From a virus: 42,339 bases of DNA. A program made the position numbers and the translations under genes. The stretch covers positions 1-42,339 of IMG/VR virus record IMGVR_UViG_3300031224_000021; one strand, written 5' to 3'. The stretch's first letter is position 1. Each line of letters opens with the position of its first letter. Positions 6,915 to 15,700 of this stretch are shown piece after piece. The notes beneath the pieces are model-generated. The model saw only the letters and a program-made list of their open reading frames with translations. It was not told the DNA's origin and searched no databases.

Positions 6915-7453
6915 GTAAGTTTGTATTTTTCTATCCAGGTGTTTACAACCTCTTCAGCTGCTAGTCTAAGTTCAGCTAGTGCCAAGTTGTTGTTGACCTG
7001 TATGTCATAGTCGTAAGGTAAAGTAGAGCCAACGTCTCCTGTATTATTGTCAACGATGTCAACTGAAGTACGTGATATCTTTAAAGTTTGGCAATGTATC
7101 ATATGCGTCTTGCACCATTCCACTATTGCTGTAATTTCTTCTGGCTCTCTAATATGTAGAAATACTATTGCCCTGTTGGCACGTTCAACGTGGCCTGTCA
7201 TATACTTAAATGGGCTGTTACTGTACGCTGTTGCAAGGTCTTTTATGTCAGACAAGAACTGCCTAGACTTGTTGTCCTTATCACCATGCCACCCTAGTAA
7301 GCGTGCTGCCTGTTTAACCCGGTCTACTGATGACACATTATGTACTACTATGTCTGCGCCAATTGACTCAACGTGTTCTGCTGCCATTGCTGCAAAGGTG
7401 TCTTTGCCCGAACCGGCCATACCATTAATAGGTACACAAAGTAAGTTTTTCAT
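6911..7453 (-). CDS. Deoxynucleoside monophosphate kinase-like P-loop protein
   Basis: A clear Walker A motif lies at residues 11-18 (GMAGSGKDT), after one beta strand. IVFLHIREPEEI at about 95-106 fits the second strand and DxxxREP-like region of phage dNMP kinases (T4 gp1 and relatives), which phosphorylate dNMPs to feed replication. Length, 180 aa, is shorter than T4 gp1 (241 aa). It is fused by ATGA overlaps to the nuclease gene before it and the basic-tail gene after it, so the three are co-translated. A general adenylate-kinase-type NMP kinase is the alternative. Confidence 0.7.
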   Translation of the reverse strand: MKNLLCVPINGMAGSGKDTFAAMAAEHVESIGADIVVHNVSSVDRVKQAARLLGWHGDKDNKSRQFLSDIKDLATAYSNSPFKYMTGHVERANRAIVFLHIREPEEITAIVEWCKTHMIHCQTLKISRTSVDIVDNNTGDVGSTLPYDYDIQVNNNLALAELRLAAEEVVNTWIEKYKLT

Positions 7454-8220
7454 TTTTCTATTCTTGTAAAGTTAACGATTGCTTCAATAAAAGTAGGATC
7501 AAAATCAAATGCGGGACCTAATGTTTCATAGCCCGTTGTCTTAAATTGAAAGCATCGAGCTATAATCTCGTCAAATATACCATATTCTAGAAGTATGTAT
7601 TGATAAATTTGAAACTGTATTGTATAGTTAACCCATTCGCAATCATAAAGGTGTGATGCTGGGCCGATAAGTTTCTCAAATCTGTTCGAGGTTGCAATAC
7701 TTTCTGTGTTTTTCCATTCAGCAATAAGACAAATTTGTGGGCTGTCTTTCGCTAGGAACAGGCTGTCACATCGAACGCTAAGACCTAGCACTTTAGATGT
7801 TAGCCAAATCTCTGTGCCAATCCAAGAATGCATGCGGCTAAGCACAGTATCATATAGGTTGTCAAAGTGACCCATTTTTGACAATAGTTTGGGGTCTTCA
7901 ATACCTGCGATGTCTACTTGACCACCGTGTGCCAATTTTGAGTCAATGTAGTCCTCTAACTTTAGTCCGCGATTTTGTCCTTTTTTGCCTCTCGACGACC
8001 ATTCAAGTCTGATTGCTTCAACTGTAAGACCAAACATTTCATGATTAGGATTATTTGAACATTTTAGTGCTATTGCATCCCAATCTTTTGGCTCTTGTAG
8101 TGCTTTGTTAATTGCATACGTAGACAATAGCTTTTGGTCTGGATGGGCATTTTGCCAAGCCGTTCTGTTGTCCCAACCTGTTCGTTTAAGCTCTTGAAAT
8201 AATGTTGAATTTCTTTGCAT
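7450..8220 (-). CDS. PD-(D/E)XK superfamily nuclease
   Basis: Catalytic core pattern: VRCDSLFL with D152, then ICLIAEWKNTE with E168 and K170, which is the D-x(15)-ExK form. An upstream acidic residue in RGLKLEDYIDSKL (about 85-97) fits the first helix, and QFQIYQYIL (about 202-210) matches the QxxxY helix found in Cas4, RecB-type and lambda-exonuclease-type enzymes. It may process phage or host DNA. The C-terminus (DPTFIEAIVNFTRIEK) is helical. It is the first of three coupled genes with the kinase. Confidence 0.75.
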   Translation of the reverse strand: MQRNSTLFQELKRTGWDNRTAWQNAHPDQKLLSTYAINKALQEPKDWDAIALKCSNNPNHEMFGLTVEAIRLEWSSRGKKGQNRGLKLEDYIDSKLAHGGQVDIAGIEDPKLLSKMGHFDNLYDTVLSRMHSWIGTEIWLTSKVLGLSVRCDSLFLAKDSPQICLIAEWKNTESIATSNRFEKLIGPASHLYDCEWVNYTIQFQIYQYILLEYGIFDEIIARCFQFKTTGYETLGPAFDFDPTFIEAIVNFTRIEK

Positions 8221-8230
8221 GCTGTTTGTG

Positions 8231-8467
8231 TTATGGTTCTAACAACTTAGACGTCATAGTCTTTTTGTCTTCTGCATCATTCAGCACACTAAGCTGGGTG
8301 TCTCGTTGAGCCTTTTTCGCAAGCTGCTTTCGTTGTTCCTCTTCAAGCATAATCTTGTTAACTCGACGTTTGAGGTTATGTGCGTCTTGCTTTTTTTGTG
8401 CAAGCTGAGTAGATTTAAGTTTGTTTGCTTTCGCTTTGAATCCTTTACGGTGCTTTGATTTAGGCAT
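8231..8467 (-). CDS. Very basic small protein, 78 aa
   Basis: Begins MPKSKHRKGFKAKANKLKST and continues with a helical, Lys/Arg/Gln-rich stretch (KKQDAHNLKRRVNKIMLEEEQRKQLAKKAQRD) typical of a short coiled coil or nucleic-acid-binding helix. No known family. A TGTTTAATT motif (plus 8497-8505) lies about 30 bases upstream, next to a hairpin terminator of the previous gene. An alternative frame (8281-8529) overlaps, but reads through the hairpin and is rejected. Confidence 0.65.
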   Translation of the reverse strand: MPKSKHRKGFKAKANKLKSTQLAQKKQDAHNLKRRVNKIMLEEEQRKQLAKKAQRDTQLSVLNDAEDKKTMTSKLLEP

Positions 8468-8505
8468 AAATTGTGTAATTTTTTTAGTTGTATAATTAAA
8501 TTAAA

Positions 8506-8534
8506 CAACGATGCATAAAATATATGCACCGTTG
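8506..8534 (-). terminator. Hairpin terminator after the packaged-protein cluster
   Basis: Twelve-base stem CAACGRTGCATA at 8506-8517 and 8523-8534 with a 5-base loop. One position is A/C on plus DNA but G.U in minus-strand RNA, which fits minus-strand transcription. A T-rich stretch (TTTAATTTAATT) follows. It lies 11 bases after the stop of the last gene of the 8.5-12.4 kb array. Confidence 0.7.
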
Positions 8535-8544
8535 CAGCATTTGC

Positions 8545-9021
8545 TTAAATTTCTGAATTTTTGACTTCTACACTATTGCCATCTTGTAAATCAAGCATGT
8601 AACTGTCTTTTAATATTAGTGTAACTGTGCCACTTTGGCCTGACCATTTACCCATCTTTACAGTCACTGTGTCACCTTGACCTATGCCTTCTGTTACCGC
8701 TTCTGTTACCGGGTCTTGCAACCAACGCCCTGACTGTTTAGCCCTGCCTGATATTATTGCCTGAAAGTCAGACTTTGACATATCAGTCCACAGTTCAAGT
8801 GTCTCTTCGTCCCATTTTGCAACCGCCTGTTTTGTCTTAATACTTAATAAAATATCAAGGCCACTGTCGGTAACTGTTCTCAAAGACCTGTTTGTTGCCT
8901 TGGCTATTTTAACAAATGTACGCCATTCATGTGGCATTATTGTAAAACGATTGCCAAGAATGTCAGACTCGTTAACGGTTGTCGCCAAGGTCTCTGTAAG
9001 GTGTTTACTTAATGATTTCAT
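8545..9021 (-). CDS. Predicted packaged protein with KOW-like C-terminus, 158 aa
   Basis: The start is set at 9021 because it gives MKSLSKHLTE|TL, a member of the shared propeptide family, and an A-rich leader with AACTATG; the frame upstream to 9072 overlaps the gene before it. The last about 45 residues (GQGDTVTVKMGKWSGQSGTVTLI, then YMLDLQDGNSVEVKNSEI) match a KOW/SH3-type barrel, as in NusG and ribosomal L24, suggesting RNA, ribosome or polymerase contact. The middle is helical (HEWRTFVKIAKATNRSLRTV). Cargo likely released by cleavage after LTE. Confidence 0.75.
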   Translation of the reverse strand: MKSLSKHLTETLATTVNESDILGNRFTIMPHEWRTFVKIAKATNRSLRTVTDSGLDILLSIKTKQAVAKWDEETLELWTDMSKSDFQAIISGRAKQSGRWLQDPVTEAVTEGIGQGDTVTVKMGKWSGQSGTVTLILKDSYMLDLQDGNSVEVKNSEI

Positions 9022-9048
9022 AGTTGTTTTGCCTAGTAATTTCGTGTG

Positions 9049-9085
9049 TTTATCAATAGTTGACTTTATCAATAGTTGACTTTAT
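9049..9085. repeat. 16-bp tandem duplication at a gene 3' end
   Basis: The unit TCAATAGTTGACTTTA occurs twice in a row (period 16). It covers the stop codon region of the gene at 9053-9457. As a result the codons for IKSTIDK at the end of that protein are repeated out of frame just after its stop, which creates a false upward extension of the next gene. This looks like a recent replication slippage. Confidence 0.8.
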
Positions 9086-9457
9086 GTCTTGTATGACATT
9101 ATCGTCGATGCTATATAGCGTAGTATTATCTAGTTGCAAAGTATCTCGTGGATCAATTTTGAGATTAGGGAATCGTTTAGCAAAGTCTGCTAATTCTTGT
9201 CCTGCCTTGTCCAAATCTTTAATAATTATGGATTCTGCACCACCTTTTTTGTCTTGCTTAACAAAACTGGCAAGATTACGTTTGTTATTAGACGTGATCG
9301 GTACAATAGCAATGCTAACAGGTTTACGTCCTGTCGGTTTAGTTTGACCTGGACGCATAATGTTAATCATTTCAGTATAGACATAGAGATTGATAATCTC
9401 TTGCCCTGCTTCATCAATTTGAAACGATTCTGTAATGTGTGTGCTTAATGATTTCAT
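9053..9457 (-). CDS. Predicted packaged protein, 134 aa
   Basis: Begins MKSLSTHITE|SF. The body has an alpha/beta pattern: INLYVYTEMINIM, GRKPVSIAIVPI, ESIIIKDLDKAGQELADFAKRF, then a basic C-terminus. No known domain seen. The leader at 9458-9508 is almost pure A on the minus strand with three copies of a 10-base AAAAAAGAAC-like unit; it nearly matches the leader sequence that has become coding inside the fused gene at 11310-12362. Confidence 0.75.
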   Translation of the reverse strand: MKSLSTHITESFQIDEAGQEIINLYVYTEMINIMRPGQTKPTGRKPVSIAIVPITSNNKRNLASFVKQDKKGGAESIIIKDLDKAGQELADFAKRFPNLKIDPRDTLQLDNTTLYSIDDNVIQDIKSTIDKVNY

Positions 9458-9508
9458 AGTTTTCTTTTTTTTTTTTGTTATTTTTTGTTCTTTTTTGTTC
9501 TTTTTTGT

Positions 9509-10108
9509 TTAGCTATAGTAGACACATTCGGAGCCCTTATCACCGCCGGCACTCGCGCCTATTTGTATGTTTAACTTATTCCCAAACTGAGATAGGGCCG
9601 CAATGATCTTATCTGCCATTTCGTCATCGTAACCACGACCTAGAGCAAATCCAATAGTGTTGTCACCGTCTGTTACGATAAAACTTGTATACACTACAGC
9701 GTCATACAAGGCCTTGCTAATATCTAAAGCGCTAATACCTCTAACTGGTTCAGGTATTTTAAGTATCGATATAGAATCTAACGTCAACGTAATATTACCA
9801 ACGAATTTATTTCGACCATTTCTACTAGAGACAGCAAACAATTCACCCATTATATAATTGCCTTGCGGTTTTACATTTTTAACTACTGTTCCTTTTTCAA
9901 TGATAGTAGGTACAACACCAAATGGATTAGGGCTAACGACTACTTCATCATATCTGTCGAAGTCTTCTTCTGAGATTTCTTTAAAGTCTGTGCCTTCTCT
10001 TAAGTCTTTAGTAATGACTAAATCAAATCCACTTTTGGCTGCTGACTTGACATCTTGGACAGCTTCGTTGACGAATGATTCTGTAATGTGGGTGCTTAAT
10101 GATTTCAT
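9509..10108 (-). CDS. Predicted packaged protein, 199 aa
   Basis: Begins MKSLSTHITE|SFVNEA; cleavage after ITE expected. The first half has GFDLVITKDLREGTDF, an acidic segment (EISEEDFDRYDEVVVSPNPFG), then a strand-rich part (GTVVKNVKPQGNYIMGELFAVSS) resembling a small barrel. The second half (LDISKALYDAVVYTSFIVTDGDNTIGFALG, then DEMADKIIAALSQFG) is alpha/beta. No domain identified. Nucleotides of the first about 12 codons are almost identical to those of the neighbouring genes, pointing to recent spread of the propeptide cassette. Confidence 0.75.
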   Translation of the reverse strand: MKSLSTHITESFVNEAVQDVKSAAKSGFDLVITKDLREGTDFKEISEEDFDRYDEVVVSPNPFGVVPTIIEKGTVVKNVKPQGNYIMGELFAVSSRNGRNKFVGNITLTLDSISILKIPEPVRGISALDISKALYDAVVYTSFIVTDGDNTIGFALGRGYDDEMADKIIAALSQFGNKLNIQIGASAGGDKGSECVYYS

Positions 10109-10126
10109 ATTTTTTCATTTTGTTTT

Positions 10127-10450
10127 TTATTCCTTAAAACCAGAACTTAGAACAACAGTCCTACTGCTATCAGATTCAAACAGGTTGCCGTTAACTGGTA
10201 CAACAACGTATTTTAAACGATAGTGCTTACGTTCTCCGGGCGACATTGATTTATTCATTCTTTTTGCTTTCGCCGTGGCGTCTTCCTTACTGAACAGCTG
10301 TTCATCTTTTGGTACCGGCATGCCCTTAAATTCCCTAGCGTTTGACGGTCTTGGCTTGTCGCCTATAGAGCCTCCTGTTAACATAACAGCAAACATGCTA
10401 TTTGACTCGTTGACAAATGATTCTGTAATATGTGTGCTTAATGATTTCAT
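10127..10450 (-). CDS. Predicted packaged protein, 107 aa
   Basis: The start at 10450 gives MKSLSTHITE|SFVNES; seven extra codons up to 10471 are in frame but overlap the preceding gene and lack the conserved leader. Body: SMFAVMLTGGSIGDKPRPSN, then a basic segment (SKEDATAKAKRMNKSMSPGERKHYRLKYVVVPV). This helix-loop with many Lys/Arg and the final strand pair are compatible with a small nucleic-acid or protein-binding fold. Not recognised. Confidence 0.75.
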   Translation of the reverse strand: MKSLSTHITESFVNESNSMFAVMLTGGSIGDKPRPSNAREFKGMPVPKDEQLFSKEDATAKAKRMNKSMSPGERKHYRLKYVVVPVNGNLFESDSSRTVVLSSGFKE

Positions 10451-10467
10451 AGTTGTTTTTATTTGTG

Positions 10468-10824
10468 TCATTTATCTATTGATATGTTAAAGTTATAATC
10501 AGTGTTACCAGGTAATTGAAAACTTACGTTATGCTTTGCCAAGTCATTACCTAGTCTTTTAAAACTAATACCACATGATCTATCAAAATAAAAAACGATT
10601 TGCTTACCTGCATCCCATATACCATGTATACTATAGTCTGGGCTACCTACTTTAAAACTATCTTCTATAATACTTTGCATATGTGGATAAACTTGTATGA
10701 TCTCTTTGTATACTTTAAAATTATGTGTAGGATTACCGTTCTGTGCTTCTGTAAAATTATCGTCTTTCATTTCGTTTAGCAAACCGCCGAATGATTCTGT
10801 AATATGTGTGCTTAATGATTTCAT
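10468..10824 (-). CDS. Predicted packaged protein, 118 aa
   Basis: Begins MKSLSTHITE|SFGGLL. A second LNE at residues 16-18 (GLLNEM) could be another (L/I)xE cut site. Body is alpha/beta: IQVYPHMQSIIEDSFKVG, then SIHGIWDAGKQIVFYFDRSCGISFKRLGNDLAKH, then a beta ending (VSFQLPGNTDYNFNISI). This reminds me of small phage proteins with one helix packed on a sheet, but I do not recognise the family. Spacing of 17 bases to the preceding stop contains the conserved AACAACT leader. Confidence 0.75.
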   Translation of the reverse strand: MKSLSTHITESFGGLLNEMKDDNFTEAQNGNPTHNFKVYKEIIQVYPHMQSIIEDSFKVGSPDYSIHGIWDAGKQIVFYFDRSCGISFKRLGNDLAKHNVSFQLPGNTDYNFNISIDK

Positions 10825-10842
10825 AGTTGTTTTTGTGTGTTA

Positions 10843-11292
10843 TTACATGTTAAGTACGGACATACAAAACCATTCTAAACCGTAGTCAAACATACTGTCA
10901 TCACCTACTGGTGAACCTTGCTGATCTTTAATGTAAGTCTTTGCTTGTTGTGGCAATGCTTTCATGTAGCCTGCTAGGTCAGAATCATCAGTCTCTTGCG
11001 TCATTATACAACCGACTATTGTGTCGAAGTGCTTACGATCCGAAGCGCTAATTTGTTTAAACTCTGGAAAAGAAACAATAGCTAATTTATATAAATCTGC
11101 AGCAGCCTGTATTTCGTCAGTTCGCCAAACAATTTCTAAAGTGTGTGATAACCAGCGACCAGCATTCATATATTTAGGGTCGTTTTTATTGTCAAGACCA
11201 GCCGGGTTATCTGATAACCATTTTTCATAGTTTGGAGCCGTAACCTTGCTGAAACTAAATGATTCTGTAATGTGTGCGCTTAATGATTTCAT
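10843..11292 (-). CDS. Predicted packaged protein, 149 aa
   Basis: Begins MKSLSAHITE|SF. The body is mainly helical: NYEKWLSDNPAGLDNKNDPKY, RWLSHTLEIVWRTDEIQAAADLYKLAIVSFPEF, DRKHFDTIVGCIMTQETDDSDLAGYMKAL, and ends YGLEWFCMSVLNM. No catalytic motif stands out. Its spacing to both neighbours (17-18 bases) matches the rest of the array. Confidence 0.75.
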   Translation of the reverse strand: MKSLSAHITESFSFSKVTAPNYEKWLSDNPAGLDNKNDPKYMNAGRWLSHTLEIVWRTDEIQAAADLYKLAIVSFPEFKQISASDRKHFDTIVGCIMTQETDDSDLAGYMKALPQQAKTYIKDQQGSPVGDDSMFDYGLEWFCMSVLNM

Positions 11293-11309
11293 AGTTGTTT
11301 TTTTGTGTG

Positions 11310-12362
11310 TTATTTTATTGCTTCAGGTAATGCTATTTCTTTACTAAATCGATATGTTTCTGCCTGTTGTCTTGAGACGTTTGTGCCTGCTTCAAATTTA
11401 TGTAGCTCTTGTACACTGTTAAATATTACAGGGCCATCTGTTTCATAACCACGAAAGTATGCCATATACGTAGCTCGATCATTTTGTAACTTTGTCAATA
11501 CAAACGTTTGAGATGACTTTTTGTTGTAATATCTAGGCCAACCTGATACCATTTCACTAGCCTCGTTAACTAATGATTCGGTGATATGTGTGCTTAATGA
11601 TTTTATAGTTTTCTTTTTCTTTTTGTTATTTTTTGATTCAGCAACATAAGGGTCTCTAATATCAATATCACCATTGGACATTGACTTAGTAACTTTATCA
11701 ACTTGTTCTGGTTCTATTTTTGGCATGTCCTTTCGGGCCGGTGCACCAACTGGAGGCTTTGCAGCTTGTAGCATAGAAAGTCTTTTTGATATAGTACTGG
11801 CACCAATGCTTTCGTACCAATCAATTGCTTTTTGTTGGTTGTAAAATGCAACATCCATGCCTTTACCTTTGTAAATGCTGTCTTCAATATCTGAAACTGT
11901 CGCCTTAAATACGTTAAGGTCACCAGAAACCTGATCGTTGCCTCTTTTGTTACCATAATTGTCACCAGCTGCACGAAGTACTGGTATAAGATCACCAATT
12001 GTCATGTTAGCTTTGCTAACATCTAGTATTGCATTAGGATTATTAAACATCGTAGCAGCCCATCTATGGTGACCGTCTAGTATACGATTTTCTTTACTAA
12101 CAATACTGCCAAGATCACCACCAGAAACACCACCAATCGCCATGCTTAAAGATTTACCTAAGTAAACAGCATCTTGTGAAGCAAGAAGCTCTTTTGCTGA
12201 TATTTTAACTTTTACTGTCTTAACAATGTCATCGACCTTGTTACCATCTCGTTGACCCTTGCTGAAAAAGTCACGATCAGTTTTGCCGCCGTTCGGAAAA
12301 CGGGTAGCATCAACATCTTGTGTAGCCAATTTTTCGTTAATGTATGAAGTTATACTTTTCAT
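11310..12362 (-). CDS. Fused packaged protein: ParB-like cargo plus a second cargo with an internal propeptide
   Basis: The N-terminus MKSITSYINE|KL is a propeptide variant. Residues about 45-130 contain a ParB/sulfiredoxin-superfamily pattern, with SKENRILDGHHRWAAT (the DGHHR motif) followed by helices. About residues 225-252 form a linker (DPYVAESKNNKKKKK). At codon 253, minus 11606-11604, the sequence TIKSLSTHITE|SLVNEA repeats the propeptide, with ATA where other genes have ATG. The bases coding KNNKKKKK are almost identical to the noncoding leader of the gene at 9053-9457. So two genes were joined by loss of a start codon and readthrough. The second cargo is about 90 residues (GWPRYYNKKSSQTFVLTKL, then HKFEAGTNVSRQQAETYRF). 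If the head protease cuts both sites, one chain gives two cargos. Confidence 0.8.
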   Translation of the reverse strand: MKSITSYINEKLATQDVDATRFPNGGKTDRDFFSKGQRDGNKVDDIVKTVKVKISAKELLASQDAVYLGKSLSMAIGGVSGGDLGSIVSKENRILDGHHRWAATMFNNPNAILDVSKANMTIGDLIPVLRAAGDNYGNKRGNDQVSGDLNVFKATVSDIEDSIYKGKGMDVAFYNQQKAIDWYESIGASTISKRLSMLQAAKPPVGAPARKDMPKIEPEQVDKVTKSMSNGDIDIRDPYVAESKNNKKKKKTIKSLSTHITESLVNEASEMVSGWPRYYNKKSSQTFVLTKLQNDRATYMAYFRGYETDGPVIFNSVQELHKFEAGTNVSRQQAETYRFSKEIALPEAIK

Positions 12363-12371
12363 CCTTTATGC

Positions 12372-12400
12372 TTAGTTTAGATTATATGTATACAAGAATG
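12372..12400 (-). promoter_or_regulatory. Candidate promoter with ATATAATCTAAA motif
   Basis: Minus strand reads TTGTATACATATAATCTAAA, about 15 bases before the first packaged-protein gene of the array. The same ATATAATCTAAA occurs before the packaged-protein gene at 22358 and a close form (TATACATATCTAAAG) before the virion gene at 40959. It could be a late-type promoter of this phage. Confidence 0.4.
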
Positions 12401-12429
12401 AAATAACGTAAAGTTTTTATGCTAGCTCA

Positions 12430-12741
12430 TTATGCCTCGGTATGTGTTGCATTAACCTCTAACGGCGTCAGGCCTTGATTAGCAATGTCCGTCGACCTAA
12501 TAAACATTTGCTCAAACATTGACCGTAAAAGGCTACTTGTCAGGTCCACACCAGGAGGCTTAGCACTAATTGTACTCGTTAGCAGTTGACATCTTGTCTC
12601 TTCTCTTTCCTTGTTATCACTATCTTCTAATAGGATTGAAATTGTAATCTTTTTGTGTCCATTACTCTTTGCGCAATAGGCTAGAATTTCATCTATATCA
12701 CCATTATGCCATAAGTCTTGTTGCTCTTTCGTGTAATTCAT
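12430..12741 (-). CDS. Hypothetical protein, 103 aa
   Basis: Begins MNYTKEQQDLWHNGDIDEIL. Acidic and helical at both ends, with a strand KKITISILLEDSD in the centre. No family recognised. It follows the gp47/46 gene by 10 bases and is probably translated with it. It carries no propeptide and ends 67 bases before the packaged-protein array. Confidence 0.65.
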   Translation of the reverse strand: MNYTKEQQDLWHNGDIDEILAYCAKSNGHKKITISILLEDSDNKEREETRCQLLTSTISAKPPGVDLTSSLLRSMFEQMFIRSTDIANQGLTPLEVNATHTEA

Positions 12742-12751
12742 ATTGTTTTAT

Positions 12752-15700
12752 TTATTTTCTGTATTTTAAGTTTGAACCGCCTGTGTCAGGAAAGACTTCT
12801 ATAACCTTAGAGTCCTTAAATGTTAGCGTGTGGTCAACAATGACAACCTGGCAGCCCTTACTAATAGTTGCTATAAATTGCTGAACCAATTCTTTGTAAT
12901 TTCTTGCCTCGTATGTAAGGTCTTTGCCGTCGTTTAGCTTACCAGATATTTCATCAATCATTAAGACATTAAATTGTTTGCTACCGTTTAACTGCCTCAT
13001 AATATTAATCAAGGCCAGGGCTATGACTGTCGTTTGCATACCTGATACAAATTGTACTGGTCTCATAACATCTTGCTTAAGATCGATAAATTTAAGCTCC
13101 AATGTGTCTTGATCGAATTGTAGTCTAAAGTCTACGCCTTCAAGGCTTTCGTTTAGCTTAGTATTAATTAGACCAACAATATGTGCAAATATGTACTGAG
13201 GCAGGCCATGTTTACCAAGCAGTCGTTTATACAATTTAAGACTTGATTCAACTAGTCTCCATTGTCTAACTTCTCCTATTTTGCCGTTAAGTATTTCAAC
13301 CTGTTGAATACCTGATGCCTTTTCTTGCGCGAATGCGGCTAGTGTTTCATTAACTGACCTTGCCTGTTCTTTCATGTCACCTAGCAACCTGTCTTGCGTG
13401 TCTATCTTTAATTGTGTTTCTTTATTTTCTATTGACCATCTTAGCCTTTGTGTAAGCAGTTGTTGTGTACCCCTTTCTTTTTCATTGTCTACCAAGTGAA
13501 GCTTAACCGCATCATTAAGTTCCTGTATGTTGTCATCAATTGTGGCTAGTTCTGCAAGCTTGGCTTCAATTTTAGCCATATCAATCTTAATGTCTATAAC
13601 TGCCTGTTTTAGCAAGGCCTCTGACCCCTTGTGCTCTTCAAGTTCTTGAGTAACCTTTACTATTTGTGACTTTGCTTCAATAACACGATCGTGTTGCTTA
13701 AGTTTTGCACCTAGTTCTGCACCAAAGTGAACAACTTCAGCAGTAAGAGTCTCTAGCTGTTCACTTTGGTCTGCTAACTCCTTTGTTATTGCCTGACCCA
13801 TTGCAAAAGCCTGTTGCCATTCTGAAATATTAGGTACTGTTTCACCTAAAAGTAAGGCTTTAAGCTTTATCGACTCTTTGTTATGCTCTGCCTGTATGGC
13901 TTTGTTTAGTTCAATCTTTGTCTGACACTGTGACCAATCTGCCTTTATGGTGTCAACCTTTCCGCCTAGCAATAGCATTTCTGCTTCTTGGTCTACTATT
14001 GACTTCTTTACTGTTACTATTTGTTTGTCAATTGCCTCTTGTGCACTTTTTGATTTTGTTTGCTTACAGGTTAGGCAAACCTTAGATGTTACTAAGTCAG
14101 CAACCTTTTTTTCTGCACGTTCTATCTTTTCAGTAATTGTCTTTTTTGCCATTGCGACTTCTGCGGCTACAATTTTTATTGCTGACAGTGCATCATTAAG
14201 ACCTGAGCCAACTGTAATAGACTTGTTGAGTAATTCATCAACTGCATTTTTGCTACGCTGTACTTCATTTAACCAAGAAGCCACGTGGGCTGACTTTTTG
14301 CCTTTAAGTTCTAGTATTAATTCTCTCTTTGCTGAAATTGACTTTTCTTGTATTGCTATTTCACTATTTAACTCAAACGTAACGTCTTTAACTATTAGTA
14401 CTGCATCAGACTTTTTAGCATCAATAGTTTGCCTTATTGACTCTGCCCTTTGTTCACTTTGTTCTACCTTATGCCTAGCGTTAACAAGTTTAAGTTCTAA
14501 GGCATGACTACCGTCTTTTAACTTGTCAATTGACATTGAATCTTTGGTTGCCAGTAAGAGGTCTAGACGAGCCTGTTTTTCAGTAATTGTATCCTGTCGC
14601 CTTGCCACATTTGCGTTAATGACTTCTATTTGTGCGTCTATAATGTGCGTCTTGTCTACCTGATGCAGTTTAGAACGTAACCCGTTTGTGTCTTTAGTCT
14701 TCGCGTCTACCTCTGTCTCAATTGCCTCTGCTTCTGACCGCTTGGCCTTGGTATCATGCTCTAAAGTTTGAGCTTTGGTTTCAATCTGTGCTATTTGTTC
14801 GACAATTTGATTTACTGTCATTGCAGGTTTAGCCAACGGACCAAGCTTTGCAGCCTTAACATCTTCTATTTGACCCAGTAGGTCTGTCATTGCATCAAGA
14901 CCAATAATGTTTAAGAATCTAGCAGACAAGTCTTCAGGCTTCATATTAATTAGACGATCGAAAGAAAAGCTGTTAATGAATACAAGTTGCTCTAACTCTT
15001 GAAAAGTAAATAAACTGTCCATGTATTCCACAACTTCTTGTGTGTTATCAGTTGTAAGGTTAGACGAAGTTAGGGTTAATGACATCGTTGGCGTACCAGA
15101 TAGGTTGTCTATCCAATTTTTAGCAAATATGTCTTTTTTGCCTTTTTTCCAAGAACGGGTTAACGTCTTAACCAATTTGTGTGGTTTACCGTTAACAATA
15201 AACTTAAGTTCACCACTAACAGTGTCAGCTTCTGAATGATCATTAAAATACAGGGCGTAGTTATATCGTTTGTTTCTTAGATTTTGACTACTACTTATTT
15301 GATCTTTAGTCATCCATTTTAAAAAGTCAAACAGTTTTGTTTTGCCAACACCATTGGCCCCCGTTATCTTAGTAATTGGTGCATTACCAAATCGTATTTG
15401 TACATCTTTTGTAAATGACATAAAGTTACTAACAGTACCGCCGATAATGTCAATGCTTAATTTTTTGTTAGTCAAGTCTGCAGCAAGCAATTGTTCTTCA
15501 AACATTTCATATATCATTGCTGCTGATGCTTCACGATCTTCTGTTTCAATTGTTGTTGACTGTTTAACAATAGTGTCTATGTACTTTTTTGAAATCTTTA
15601 GCATTTTGTCCTTATCAACTATTTGTGATAAGTCAGCATATTCCGTAGTATCAACCTCAACACTAAGGACATCTTTGGCCCAGTCTGTTTCAACAGAGCA

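Noticed and set aside
8281-8529. Alternative 82-codon frame overlapping the basic 78-aa gene
   Set aside because: Its start lies inside the hairpin terminator and its product has no coherent composition; the 78-aa frame has a proper leader.
9022-9072. Longer N-terminus for the KOW-type packaged protein
   Set aside because: The extension MIKSTIDKH comes from the 16-bp duplication and overlaps the previous gene; the propeptide and leader at 9021 define the real start.
13947-14507. Plus-strand open frame of 186 codons
   Set aside because: Shadow of the coiled-coil part of the gp47/46 fusion, which has clear motifs on the minus strand.
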